A DNA stretch of 13,880 bases from Planctomycetaceae bacterium (GCA_020426085.1 JAGQQP010000047.1:1-13880), one strand, 5' to 3'. Positions 1-7,798 are shown, numbered from the stretch's first letter. The notes: a model not told the origin generated them from the letters alone. Made by a program: numbers and translations.

Positions 1-3
1 ATC

Positions 4-534
4 ATGTTCAATTTGAGCGATCCCAATATGATACTGACGGGAGTGTTACTCTTAACGGTTGCCTGGATGCTGCGAAAAAACTTTCGCTATCAGCATCAGG
101 TGAGAAGCCGCAACCCTCTGGATGAAGCGCAGCAGGAGCTTTCCAGCCTGGAACAGAGCCAGTTCAACCGCCTCAATCAGCTGGAAATCAAGCTGTATGA
201 ATATGGCCGAGAAGTAGAATCACGGAGCGACGACCGCCTGCGTGTTCTTGATGAGCTGCTGCGGGAAGCCGATCAGGAAATCAACCGATTGCGTCAGCAG
301 CTGGCGATCACACAACAGAAGCAGAATGACTCGGCTCAGGAGTCTGGCCCTGATATTCTCTTTTATGAAAAATCGCAGCCTCTTTCTGCCAGTGCGGAAA
401 AACGTCTGATGATGGTTTATCTCAGCCAGGCCGGTTTCTCGGCTCAGGAAATCAGCAACTGTTTCCAATGCCCCCGCGAAGAAGTCGAACAGGTTCTGGC
501 CGAAGACTGTCCCCCCGGCTCAGAAATCGCTTGA
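4..534 (+). CDS. Small membrane-anchored coiled-coil protein, unknown function
   Basis: I do not recognise a named family in this 176-residue protein. Residues about 8-23 form one hydrophobic segment (ILTGVLLLTVAWML) that would anchor the N-terminus in the inner membrane. Residues about 40-105 are rich in Glu, Gln, Arg and Leu with heptad-like spacing, suggesting a coiled coil. Residues about 130-165 (from SASAEKRL through EEVEQVLAE) resemble a small helix-turn-helix: a helix, a turn with AGFSAQEIS, then a second helix. A membrane anchor plus coiled coil plus terminal helical domain suggests a scaffolding or regulatory role, which is inference. The ATG lies three bases from the window edge, so its ribosome binding site is not visible and an upstream start cannot be excluded; a second ATG follows at position 28. 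It converges on the DUF1501 gene with a 24-base gap. Confidence 0.75.
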   Translation: MFNLSDPNMILTGVLLLTVAWMLRKNFRYQHQVRSRNPLDEAQQELSSLEQSQFNRLNQLEIKLYEYGREVESRSDDRLRVLDELLREADQEINRLRQQLAITQQKQNDSAQESGPDILFYEKSQPLSASAEKRLMMVYLSQAGFSAQEISNCFQCPREEVEQVLAEDCPPGSEIA

Positions 535-558
535 AGGTAGAGTTAAAGCCATCGCAGA

Positions 559-1731
559 TCAACCGCTGATCAATTCGCCCACGGGAGAAGCATCAACGAG
601 TCTGATCTCGTCCTGTTCCGATCGTGCCAGACAGCTACCCGGATTTAATCCGAGATGATGGTAGACCGTCGCGGTCAATTCAGAAGCATGCACCGGACGC
701 TCGACAGGCGCACTGGCCCGGGCATCGCTGGCACCAATCACCTGGCCGCCGGGAGTTCCGCCGCCGGCAACGAGTGCAGACCAGACGTGTGGCCAGTGAT
801 CGCGGCCGCCGTGGGCATTCACCTGGGGCGTACGACCGAATTCTCCCGTAGCAATGACCAGCGTATCATCGAGTAAGCCTCGCGTTGAAAGATCGTCGAG
901 TAACGTCGAGAGAGCTTTGTCAAACGCGGGTCCCAGTGAATCCCGATACTCGTAGACTTTACCGGAAGTCCCTGCACCGGTCCCGTGGCAGTCCCAGGTT
1001 AACTGCTGATGCAGATCATCAAACAGATTGACGACCACACACCGCGTTCCCCGTTCCACCAGCTGACGTGCCTGCAGTAACAGTTGACCAAAGCGATGCT
1101 TACCATACTGCTGCTGAATCGCCTTGGACTCTCCGGTAATTTCGATTTCAAATTCCGCCGAAGAAGCTCCGACTGCTGTCGCGGGTTCAAATTCTTCCCC
1201 CAGAAACGATGCCTGCTGTCCGCGATAGGTATTCACGCCGAGCGAAGTGACCTGGCGAGGTAACACGACAAACGGAGGGGCATCTCCACGAGGTCCCCAC
1301 TGACGCGCAATGACGGAACCAAAGCAGGGATAATTCAATGCACCCCGTGACAGTCGTCCGGTCATGAGCAGTTGATGGCCGGTTTCGTGAATCGGTGCGG
1401 CATCGTGGTACACGGAACGGACAAGGGAAAACTGCCCCGTTCGCTGCGCCAACTGAGGAAACGCTTCACTCAGATAGACGCCGGGGATGGTAGTTGAGAT
1501 TGCTTTGAGCGGCCCTCTGAATTCTGAGGGTGCCTCCGGCTTGGGATCGAAAGTTTCCAGCTGGCTGGCGCCGCCGGTCATCATGATGAAAATACAGTTT
1601 TTCTGAGAGCGGTCCCGCTGAGTGGCCGCCATCGCGGCGCGTTCTGCCATCGACAGCCCGACGAAGCTCAAACTGCCCACACGCAGGAAATCACGTCGTG
1701 AAACTTCCGATTGATTTTGCCTGGAACTCAT
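559..1731 (-). CDS. DUF1501 family protein with Tat signal
   Basis: A 390-residue protein of the DUF1501 family, secreted proteins with an alkaline-phosphatase/sulfatase-like fold that are greatly expanded in planctomycetes; their substrate is unknown. The N-terminus carries a twin-arginine motif (SRRDFLRVG, residues 11-19), a hydrophobic stretch to about residue 27 and an Ala-rich possible cleavage region near residues 32-36, so folded export to the periplasm by Tat is likely. Family landmarks are MMTGGASQLETFDPKP (50-65), WDCHG (246-250, where many members have WDTHG), GEFGRTP (296-302) and GGRDHWP (308-314). Members usually sit beside a DUF1549/DUF1553 (PSCyt1-type) gene, but none is adjacent here. 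A purine-rich stretch (AAAAGAAGTGAG) lies about 10-20 bases upstream of the ATG. It lies 138 bases downstream of mptG, with its own likely promoter in the gap. Confidence 0.92.
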   Translation of the reverse strand: MSSRQNQSEVSRRDFLRVGSLSFVGLSMAERAAMAATQRDRSQKNCIFIMMTGGASQLETFDPKPEAPSEFRGPLKAISTTIPGVYLSEAFPQLAQRTGQFSLVRSVYHDAAPIHETGHQLLMTGRLSRGALNYPCFGSVIARQWGPRGDAPPFVVLPRQVTSLGVNTYRGQQASFLGEEFEPATAVGASSAEFEIEITGESKAIQQQYGKHRFGQLLLQARQLVERGTRCVVVNLFDDLHQQLTWDCHGTGAGTSGKVYEYRDSLGPAFDKALSTLLDDLSTRGLLDDTLVIATGEFGRTPQVNAHGGRDHWPHVWSALVAGGGTPGGQVIGASDARASAPVERPVHASELTATVYHHLGLNPGSCLARSEQDEIRLVDASPVGELISG

Positions 1732-1785
1732 AGTGTATATTACTCACTTCTTTTCAGTGTGATTCGACTTGATCGGGGTCACCTT

Positions 1786-1832
1786 ATTATAACAGCCTTC
1801 CACTATAGTCGTAGAATTCCTCTCCGGAATTC
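1786..1832 (-). promoter_or_regulatory. Candidate promoter and inverted repeat upstream of the DUF1501 gene
   Basis: On the minus strand a perfect TATAAT lies at 1786-1791, about 55 bases before the DUF1501 start codon. No good -35 hexamer is seen at 16-18 bases from it. Just upstream is a perfect 7-base inverted repeat, GAATTCC-5-GGAATTC, at 1814-1832. It could be an operator, or a hairpin ending the mptG transcript, although no T-run follows it on the minus strand. Assignment as a promoter is inference from the -10 match alone. Confidence 0.3.
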
Positions 1833-1869
1833 AACCTGATTCTGGAACTTCCGCTACAAAAGGCAAAGT

Positions 1870-2844
1870 TTAGCGGATCTGGTTGATCTGAATTTGCGCC
1901 CCTTCGTTCAGGGGACAGGTTGTCCTCAATTCACAGAATCCACCGTAACCACATTCTGTGACTAGACTTGTCACCATTTCGACATCCTGACAGATGATGG
2001 ACAGAGTCGGTCCCCACGAAGTTTGTGCGATTCCCCGAATTCCCCGGGAAATCAGTCTCTGTTCCAGTTCTGCCATCTGAGGATCAGCGAAGATTCCCCC
2101 CTGGGCGGGTTGGAAAAATTCGCCAACCACGTGCCCGAATTCGGTCAGTGCTGCAGTAAATTCTTCGAAATTATGGGTCAGGACAGCGGGTGCCAGCTGC
2201 ATCAGCGCCAGGCGGCAGAGTTTTTCTGTGGTCGCGGTAGGCATGGGTCCGAGCTGCTGCATGGCATCGGCTTCAATGTAACCTGAGATTCCCGCACGAT
2301 TTTCGGGAGTCACCAGGAGGATCTGCCAGTCTTCAGGGAAATCAGAGCGTACCACCAGCGGACTGATCTCATCAGCAGCCTGCTTGCCCCCTTCAATCAG
2401 GAAGCCGCCTGTTGTAAATCCATGAATGCCCAAAGCCGAGCGGGCACCACGCTGAACCCTCTGTGCCAGTTCTACAGCTGTCAATGAAGGTTCCTCTGAC
2501 AACGATGCCAGTGCCTGCGCGACAGCCAGACTCAATTGTGTTCCGGAACCGAACCCGCAGTGCTGGGGGATTTCCGAATGCAGTTCCAGTTCATAGAACC
2601 GGCCCTGATACAGATCAGGCCGTTCCTTGCGGATTGCAGCAAGTGCCTCGCTGATTTTTTCAATATTACCGGGGCTGCCCTTTACACTGTCTGCACCGTC
2701 ATTTGATTCTGTGACCGAGAGTTTCAGTTGCGGCTCCTGGATCATCAGACCAATGCCGCCAAACTCGCGTCCCACTTGAGGAGCGAGGGAGAGTAACCCC
2801 CAATGCAGACGACTTCCCGTCGTGATGTTCACTTCACGCGACAT
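1870..2844 (-). CDS. mptG: Beta-ribofuranosylaminobenzene 5'-phosphate synthase (beta-RFAP synthase)
   Basis: This 324-residue GHMP-kinase-fold enzyme is expected to catalyse the committed step of tetrahydromethanopterin synthesis: condensation of phosphoribosyl pyrophosphate with a benzoate acceptor (p-aminobenzoate or p-hydroxybenzoate), releasing CO2 and PPi. Visible landmarks are the N-terminal SRLHWGLLSL (11-20), EFGGIGLMI (27-35), the GHMP phosphate-binding motif IPQHCGFGSGTQ (92-103), RGARSALGIHGF (132-143) and the C-terminal GIAQTSWGPT (271-280), all characteristic of this family; the length is typical. The bacterial homologue in Methylobacterium was called orf4. It lies 48 bases downstream of the DUF447 gene on the same strand and is probably cotranscribed with it. 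No clear Shine-Dalgarno precedes the ATG, but no better start is seen. Confidence 0.93.
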   Translation of the reverse strand: MSREVNITTGSRLHWGLLSLAPQVGREFGGIGLMIQEPQLKLSVTESNDGADSVKGSPGNIEKISEALAAIRKERPDLYQGRFYELELHSEIPQHCGFGSGTQLSLAVAQALASLSEEPSLTAVELAQRVQRGARSALGIHGFTTGGFLIEGGKQAADEISPLVVRSDFPEDWQILLVTPENRAGISGYIEADAMQQLGPMPTATTEKLCRLALMQLAPAVLTHNFEEFTAALTEFGHVVGEFFQPAQGGIFADPQMAELEQRLISRGIRGIAQTSWGPTLSIICQDVEMVTSLVTECGYGGFCELRTTCPLNEGAQIQINQIR

Positions 2845-2892
2845 GAGAGATTCAGTTTCAGACTGAGTGAGTTCGATTTATAAACAGTGGTT

Positions 2893-3468
2893 TCATGACT
2901 GCGCTTCAGCATACGCTTTTGCAATGAATTCTTCCAGTAAACGGAACGCCGTCTGTTCATCCGGTCCTGCTGTTTTTCTGACAATTTCCGCCAGCGCCTG
3001 ATATTGTGCCAGCAGATCGCTCTGTTCAATCAGGTGCGTGCGGGTAGCAAGAATGGCTGCTTCCAGGACTGCATGCTTCGCGCGATTCAAACCGAAATAG
3101 TCGCGAATACGACCATGATGGACGACGGTTGCCTGCATGACCGTGCGGGCTTCTGATTCATCAATGGATTCAATCTGAAATTCATACCAGCGACAGGCTG
3201 AAGCCAGCACACGGCCGGATACTTTCTCAGCGGGAAAGGTTTCCGGAATTTCCTGCAGTGTGCCGATTGCAGTTTTTGCCAGCAGCAAAACATCGTCGAC
3301 CACGTGAAAAATGCCACACCGGGTTTCCTTCAGATTGCTGAAGGTGCGCGAGGTCTGAAAGGGGCGCAACACCAACTGTGTCATTCCCTGATCGACCTGG
3401 GGTCCCATGGGAGCGATATTCAGTTCTCCCAATTCATTTTGACTGGTGACAATTCCTTCCAGAATCAT
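2893..3468 (-). CDS. DUF447 family protein associated with tetrahydromethanopterin genes
   Basis: This 191-residue protein belongs to DUF447, a family with a flavin-reductase-like split-barrel N-terminal part, present in methanogens and in bacteria that make H4MPT. Its reaction is unknown. The start MILEGIVTSQNELGELNIAP followed by MGP matches the usual N-terminus of the family, and the central VLRPFQTSRTFSNL and GIFHVVDDVLLLA segments are also family-like. I chose the ATG at 3468 because AGGAAG lies eight bases upstream (3477-3482) and the family similarity begins there. An in-frame ATG at 3519 would add 17 residues without a clear ribosome binding site. It lies immediately upstream of mptG, which supports a role in H4MPT synthesis or in handling a flavin or pterin intermediate. 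The family assignment is firm in my judgement; the function is inference. Confidence 0.85.
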   Translation of the reverse strand: MILEGIVTSQNELGELNIAPMGPQVDQGMTQLVLRPFQTSRTFSNLKETRCGIFHVVDDVLLLAKTAIGTLQEIPETFPAEKVSGRVLASACRWYEFQIESIDESEARTVMQATVVHHGRIRDYFGLNRAKHAVLEAAILATRTHLIEQSDLLAQYQALAEIVRKTAGPDEQTAFRLLEEFIAKAYAEAQS

Positions 3469-3607
3469 GCCTGCCGCTTCCTGAAGTATTTCGAATTCCC
3501 AACAACAAGCCTGTATCATAGGCGAGATTCTATGACTTTGGAACCAGTGACGGGTCTGAAAGTAGAGCCCGGCTGCAGATCAGCTCAACGGTGGGCATTT
3601 CATACTA

Positions 3608-6253
3608 TCAGCGAGTGAAGCCGACATAGAAACTGAAGACCTGTGTCTGGTCGAATGTTTCTTTCGCCAGTGGCACAGAGAAGTCGAGAGCGACAGGAAC
3701 AGGTCCCATAGCAGGCACCGTCAATCGCAGACCGGCACCGACGGAAACACGGAACTGGTCCAGAGAGACATCTTCTTCCACGGTACCGAAGTCACTGAAG
3801 AAGACCATCTGAATCATTTCGTCGGCTGTAATCGGCACCATGTACTGAGCACTACCCAGGAAGCTCCAGCGACCACCGATGGCGACGCCGTACTGGCGGG
3901 GTGTCACACCACGAAATTCGAAACCGCGGAAGGTCTGGAAACCACCGGCATAGTATCGTTCGAAGACAGGGGTGTCAGAATCCGTCCAGCCCAGTGAGGC
4001 ACTCAATGAAAGAATGTGACGTCCGCCACCATCAGGTCGTTTATAGATGGTAAAGTACTGACTGGCGTTCGTTTCCAGGCGGCTGTAATCGAAATCACCG
4101 ACAGCCTGCTCGGCAGCAAATTCCAGAATATGACCTTCGGCAGGCAGGAATGCCGCGTCGCGAGTATCATGAGTGGCTGACAGTCGGAATGTGTTGAGCA
4201 GATTGTTGCCCACAGATTGTTGTACAATGGGAGGAGTGGGGATACGTGGATTTTTCAGGTCTACATTTTCCAGTCGGAACTGACCGTTAACAGACCATTC
4301 CTGTGTCAGCTGTCGCCCCAGATTGAGTCGCATTCCAACACGCTCTTCATCCCAGTCTGTATAGAACCGGGTAAAGTAAAATCCACTGACGCCCAGGCTG
4401 AAGTTCGTATCCAGGAAATAGGGATCGGTCCAGTTCACCAGATATCGGCTGACCTGATCACCGGGAACAGCTTCCGCACGGAAACGCTGTCCGCCACCGC
4501 GCCAGGCGGTACCGTCCAGAATGTCTTCCATACTGCGTGGTGGCCTGAGAATATCGAAGTTTTCTTCCTGCAGAACGATCGAACCTACGACCCCTGCATC
4601 ACTGTTTACACCAACGCCGAACATCAGACGGCCGGTACGACTTTCGGAAGCGTACACATCCAGATCGACCCAGCCTGGCTGTTGTTGCGGAAACTCGGTT
4701 CCCATGGGATCACCCAGAGGACTGTTGCCGAACAAAGGATTCAAAGGTTCGGGAATACCATTGTCGTAATTCTGACCACGGAACACCTCCTGAGTACGCT
4801 GCTGTTCATGAATGATGCCGTCATCATAAATCACTCCCTGATCGAACTTCTGATCAAGCTCGTAATTCTGACCACGCACGACATCGTCCCGCCGGACTTC
4901 AGCCAGTTCGCGCTGGGGATCAACGCGGGTCACATTAATTCGAGGTCCATTCTGTGGTCCGGTCTGGAAGACTTTGTTACCTTCAATGCGCCGTTTACTC
5001 TTGGTGATCAGTCGCTGATTCGCGAGATCGCCGGGCGCAACCATCAGGGGATTGGTTAAGACAGAACTTTTAGTACGAGGGTTGTCCCCGGAGATATGCG
5101 GTGTAATTTTGCGGATGCGATAGGGTTTGTCTTCGCTGATCTGATAAACGAGATCGACTTCACCCGGTGCTTCCAGAAAACGGGGAACGGGATTCACTTT
5201 GGCAAACAGGTGTCCGAGCTCGCCATATTTGACGGTCAGTTGATCCACATCCTTCGAGAGCGTGCGACTGTTAAAATACTCGCCGGAAGCCAGATGGATG
5301 TTATCGCGGATTTCATCTTCCGAAAAGATGCGGTTCCCTTCAATCAGGATGTCCCGAATCTTGTATCGTTTTCCTTCGTTGACGGTATATTCAATCTGAA
5401 CGTGAGAACGTTCTTTATTGAAACCGATCTTCTCGTCAATTTTCACATCGAAGAAACCCAGGCTGTTGTAATACTGTTTGAGGGCAACCAGATCGTCTTC
5501 AACGGTAGTAGGATCAAATTTACCCCCGAAAACACCCATACCCAATGGTGCTTTTTTGGTAAGGAGCTTTGTTTTCAAGACACCATCACTGACGAATTTG
5601 TTACCGTTGAACTTGATACCTGTGACGATGACTTTGGGGCCTTCTTTGATTTCAAAGATGACCTGACGATCCTCGGGGTCGCCCCCTTTCAGTAGATTGA
5701 TTTCGGCAAAGCGGTAACCACGTTCGACATACAGTTGTTTAATGCGCTGTACTGATTCCTGATTAGCAGAGACATCAAACGGTGAACCAACTTTCAAACC
5801 AGTGGTTGCTTCCAGTCGTTTGGTTTTCACTTTTTTATTACCACGAAATTCGACCTTTTCCACGATCGGTCGTTCTTTGACTTTGAAGACCAGTACCAGT
5901 CCCTGCTCGGTATTTCGATAGACGGGTTGCACACTGGAGAACCAGCGGGTGGCAAACAACAGTCGAACATCTTCCAGAACCTGATCACGGGTGGCAGGTC
6001 GACCGCGTTGAATTTTTGTTTTCTGTAAAATCGCCAGAGCGGGAATCGAGTGATTGCCTTCCACCTGGATATCAAAAATCGGATCATTTAAAGAGAACGA
6101 TTTCTTAGCTGGTTCCTGAGCGCAGGCTGTGTTGATCAACGGAATCATTCCGTTGAAACAGTCTCCGAACAATGTAAGCTGTACCAGGATCAGGCATAGA
6201 GCCAATCGAAATGCGTTTCCGCATCTGGTGTCAGACAAGACACCTCTTATCAT
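3608..6253 (-). CDS. bamA: Outer membrane protein assembly factor BamA
   Basis: BamA folds and inserts beta-barrel proteins into the outer membrane. Counting from the ATG at 6253 (881 residues), there is a signal peptide with hydrophobic core LALCLILVQLTLF (about 17-29) and likely cleavage after TACA (residue 45). Five POTRA-like units follow: about 59-127, 128-205, 206-295, 296-374 and an interrupted fifth from 375. A 16-strand-type barrel runs from about 540 to the end. The barrel carries the conserved loop motif FRGF (775-778), the counterpart of VRGF in proteobacteria. A Gln/Asn/Asp-rich insertion of about 95 residues (432-525) splits the last POTRA domain. The protein ends FYVGFTR, so its last residue is Arg, not the usual Phe or Trp. 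An in-frame GTG at 6298 would add 15 residues, but neither start has a strong Shine-Dalgarno and the signal peptide looks better from the ATG. Confidence 0.95.
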   Translation of the reverse strand: MIRGVLSDTRCGNAFRLALCLILVQLTLFGDCFNGMIPLINTACAQEPAKKSFSLNDPIFDIQVEGNHSIPALAILQKTKIQRGRPATRDQVLEDVRLLFATRWFSSVQPVYRNTEQGLVLVFKVKERPIVEKVEFRGNKKVKTKRLEATTGLKVGSPFDVSANQESVQRIKQLYVERGYRFAEINLLKGGDPEDRQVIFEIKEGPKVIVTGIKFNGNKFVSDGVLKTKLLTKKAPLGMGVFGGKFDPTTVEDDLVALKQYYNSLGFFDVKIDEKIGFNKERSHVQIEYTVNEGKRYKIRDILIEGNRIFSEDEIRDNIHLASGEYFNSRTLSKDVDQLTVKYGELGHLFAKVNPVPRFLEAPGEVDLVYQISEDKPYRIRKITPHISGDNPRTKSSVLTNPLMVAPGDLANQRLITKSKRRIEGNKVFQTGPQNGPRINVTRVDPQRELAEVRRDDVVRGQNYELDQKFDQGVIYDDGIIHEQQRTQEVFRGQNYDNGIPEPLNPLFGNSPLGDPMGTEFPQQQPGWVDLDVYASESRTGRLMFGVGVNSDAGVVGSIVLQEENFDILRPPRSMEDILDGTAWRGGGQRFRAEAVPGDQVSRYLVNWTDPYFLDTNFSLGVSGFYFTRFYTDWDEERVGMRLNLGRQLTQEWSVNGQFRLENVDLKNPRIPTPPIVQQSVGNNLLNTFRLSATHDTRDAAFLPAEGHILEFAAEQAVGDFDYSRLETNASQYFTIYKRPDGGGRHILSLSASLGWTDSDTPVFERYYAGGFQTFRGFEFRGVTPRQYGVAIGGRWSFLGSAQYMVPITADEMIQMVFFSDFGTVEEDVSLDQFRVSVGAGLRLTVPAMGPVPVALDFSVPLAKETFDQTQVFSFYVGFTR
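4764..4876 (-). repeat. 17-base direct repeat inside bamA
   Basis: The 17-base word TCGTAATTCTGACCACG (plus strand) occurs exactly at 4764-4780 and again at 4860-4876, 96 bases apart and in frame. On the coding strand each copy encodes RGQNY, giving VVRGQNYELDQ and VFRGQNYDNG within the low-complexity insertion in the fifth POTRA domain of BamA. The in-frame 32-codon spacing suggests an old internal duplication. Confidence 0.8.
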
Positions 6254-6605
6254 GTCGAATCCAATTGTAATATTTACGAGAAAAGATATGAGGTTCACTC
6301 AATTGTGACAGGATGGAATTCACGTTGTTTCAAGCCCTGTGATCTCAGAGAGGATTTGAGAAAAGGGAGTGTAAGACAGGAAAGTTACCCTCAGGTTAAT
6401 TGTGGGTTGCGTAGAAATAACGGAAAAGCAAAACAGCCGCAAGATGAGTTTTTCATTGACATTCAGAATTACTGAGATCGTTTGAAAAAAACGCTCTGCA
6501 GAAGATTGCAGCTTGTAAGTCTTACAAAACCGGACGGTTTTTGAGTTGTTTTACGTAAGAATTACAGACAATACGGCAGGAAGGTTGTGTGGTTTGCGGG
6601 CGGAA
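6254..6605. other. Non-coding gap between the anti-sigma gene and bamA
   Basis: No convincing gene is seen in this stretch. It must hold the end of the sigma/anti-sigma transcript and the promoter of bamA, both read on the minus strand. Two neighbouring inverted repeats at 6513-6541 are described separately. A TTGACA occurs at 6457-6462 on the plus strand but has no partner -10 at a sensible distance, and no plus-strand gene follows. The sequence is more A/T-rich than the flanking genes, as expected of a regulatory gap. Confidence 0.6.
6513..6541 (-). terminator. Two adjacent inverted repeats; candidate terminator of the sigma/anti-sigma operon
   Basis: A perfect palindrome, TTGTAAG-T-CTTACAA, lies at 6513-6527. 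It runs directly into AAAACC-GGAC-GGTTTT (6526-6541; inner C-G pairing would extend it). Read on the minus strand, the second forms a stem ending in a T-run about 65-80 bases after the anti-sigma stop codon, so it can serve as an intrinsic terminator. The first may instead be a protein-binding site or part of the same structure. The T-run is largely inside the stem, so terminator strength is uncertain. Confidence 0.35.
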
Positions 6606-7208
6606 TTATTCAGCCGTCGACTGCAGGTGGCAGGCCACGCAAGACAGAACCACACTATTGACGGACGATTTTTCCATGCGGGTAGAAGGACTGGCGCTCT
6701 CGTCCCGCCGCGCAATCCAGAGACAGGATTGTTTTCCCTGCGGTACTCCAGCTGCGCCGGTTATTGATTTTTCCGGAACATCCAGCGAGATCCCCCAACC
6801 CATCAGAATACCGGCCATAAGAATCAGGGCGGCATTCACCAGGCGTTTGTGATTCGACTTGAGAGAAACTGGTCTGTCTGCCTTCCGGTTGACGCCTGTT
6901 TCTGCAGTCAGTCGTGTGGCAGCCTGTTCAGCCATCCGCACGGTTTCGGCTGAGAGAAATGGTTTTCCTGCAGCGGGAAATGCGGGCAGTGCATTATGGT
7001 CAGCGGTCTGTTGCATCTCGGAGTAGAGGTCCGTTAACTCATCCGTCTCAGAAGATTCGTCCAGAATCTGTTGGAACGAACTGAGCGCAGGCGCCAGTGT
7101 TTCCTGCATCTGCCGACAACGTGGACACATCTGCAGATGCCATTGCAGTTCTTCACACTGATGGTCTGTAGGATGGGTGATCAGTTCAAATGCTTCGTCA
7201 CAGTTCAT
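6606..7208 (-). CDS. Membrane-bound zinc-finger anti-sigma factor with C-terminal CxxCH
   Basis: This 200-residue protein is the likely inhibitor of the ECF sigma factor encoded just upstream; the two genes overlap by four bases (ATGA), implying translational coupling. The cytoplasmic N-terminus has the ZAS-type zinc motif H24-x3-C28-x2-C31 with upstream Cys3 and Cys18. A Gln/Glu-rich linker follows, and one transmembrane segment lies at about 123-141 (VNAALILMAGILMGWGISL). The remaining 60 residues would be periplasmic. They end in SCVACHLQSTAE, which contains C190-V-A-C193-H194, a CxxCH pattern as used for covalent c-type heme, only six residues from the end. A heme or metal/redox sensing role is inference. 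The motif could equally be a chance thiol pair. Confidence 0.85.
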   Translation of the reverse strand: MNCDEAFELITHPTDHQCEELQWHLQMCPRCRQMQETLAPALSSFQQILDESSETDELTDLYSEMQQTADHNALPAFPAAGKPFLSAETVRMAEQAATRLTAETGVNRKADRPVSLKSNHKRLVNAALILMAGILMGWGISLDVPEKSITGAAGVPQGKQSCLWIARRDESASPSTRMEKSSVNSVVLSCVACHLQSTAE

Positions 7209-7798
7209 GAGACATCTCCTTCCGAAGCTGTATCTTCAGAAAAACGATGAGCCAGTTGAAGCAGCCCGTTTTTCACACGAATTTTTGCTGCTGATAAACT
7301 GCAGTCCATTGTTAATGCGATTTCCGTAAATTTCATACCACCAAAAAAACGTAACCGCAGTGAATCGGCCTGAACTTCAGGCAGTTCTGCGAGATACATC
7401 GTCAACAGTTCAAACTGTTCTGTTTTCAAAACCGCCTGCAGAGGAGTTTCTGAGGAACTGGGTTCCGGTATCACCGTCTCTTCCGAGGTACTGAAAGAAG
7501 AACGTACTACTTCACGTGGTTGACGTATCTGTTGTTTAAAATGCCGCCGGCACAGGTTCAGAAAAATTGTCCAGAGCCAGGTCGAAAAGGCAAAGGATGG
7601 GTTATAGGAATTCCTGGCAGCAAAAGCCGCGAGGAACGCTTCCTGCACCAGGTCTTCGGCAGCGACCTGCCGACCGTATTTACTCCAGGCAAATTTCAAA
7701 AGTCGCTCCCGGTAGCGCATGACCAGCGCATCGAACAGGAGAAAATCGCCTGCACAAACGCGTTTCATGATCTCGGCATCATTCAGATTTTGATTCAT
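7205..7798 (-). CDS. ECF-type RNA polymerase sigma factor
   Basis: A 197-residue sigma-70 family factor of the extracytoplasmic-function type. Region 2 spans about residues 20-90: FDALVMRYRERLLKFAWSKY, then the core-binding AAEDLVQEAFLAAF (46-59) and the -10-recognising FSTWLWTIFLNLCRRHFK (71-88). A variable Ser/Glu-rich linker covers about 95-125. Region 4 (about 128-186) carries the helix-turn-helix KFTEIALTMDCSLSAAKIRV that reads the -35 element. The length is normal and the domain order is complete. The next gene starts inside its stop codon and encodes a zinc-finger membrane anti-sigma factor, so activity is probably held at the membrane until a signal arrives. Targets are unknown. It lies 144 bases downstream of mtdB. 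Confidence 0.93.
   Translation of the reverse strand: MNQNLNDAEIMKRVCAGDFLLFDALVMRYRERLLKFAWSKYGRQVAAEDLVQEAFLAAFAARNSYNPSFAFSTWLWTIFLNLCRRHFKQQIRQPREVVRSSFSTSEETVIPEPSSSETPLQAVLKTEQFELLTMYLAELPEVQADSLRLRFFGGMKFTEIALTMDCSLSAAKIRVKNGLLQLAHRFSEDTASEGDVS

Noticed and set aside
4217..5059. Long open frame of 280 codons on the plus strand
   Set aside because: It lies wholly antisense to bamA, whose POTRA and barrel features are unmistakable, and its translation shows no recognisable domain.
5096..5695. Open frame of 199 codons on the plus strand
   Set aside because: Antisense shadow of the POTRA region of bamA; Phe/Asp-rich composition typical of a reverse-frame artefact.
6457..6462. Plus-strand TTGACA
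   Set aside because: No -10 element at 16-18 bases and no plus-strand gene downstream.
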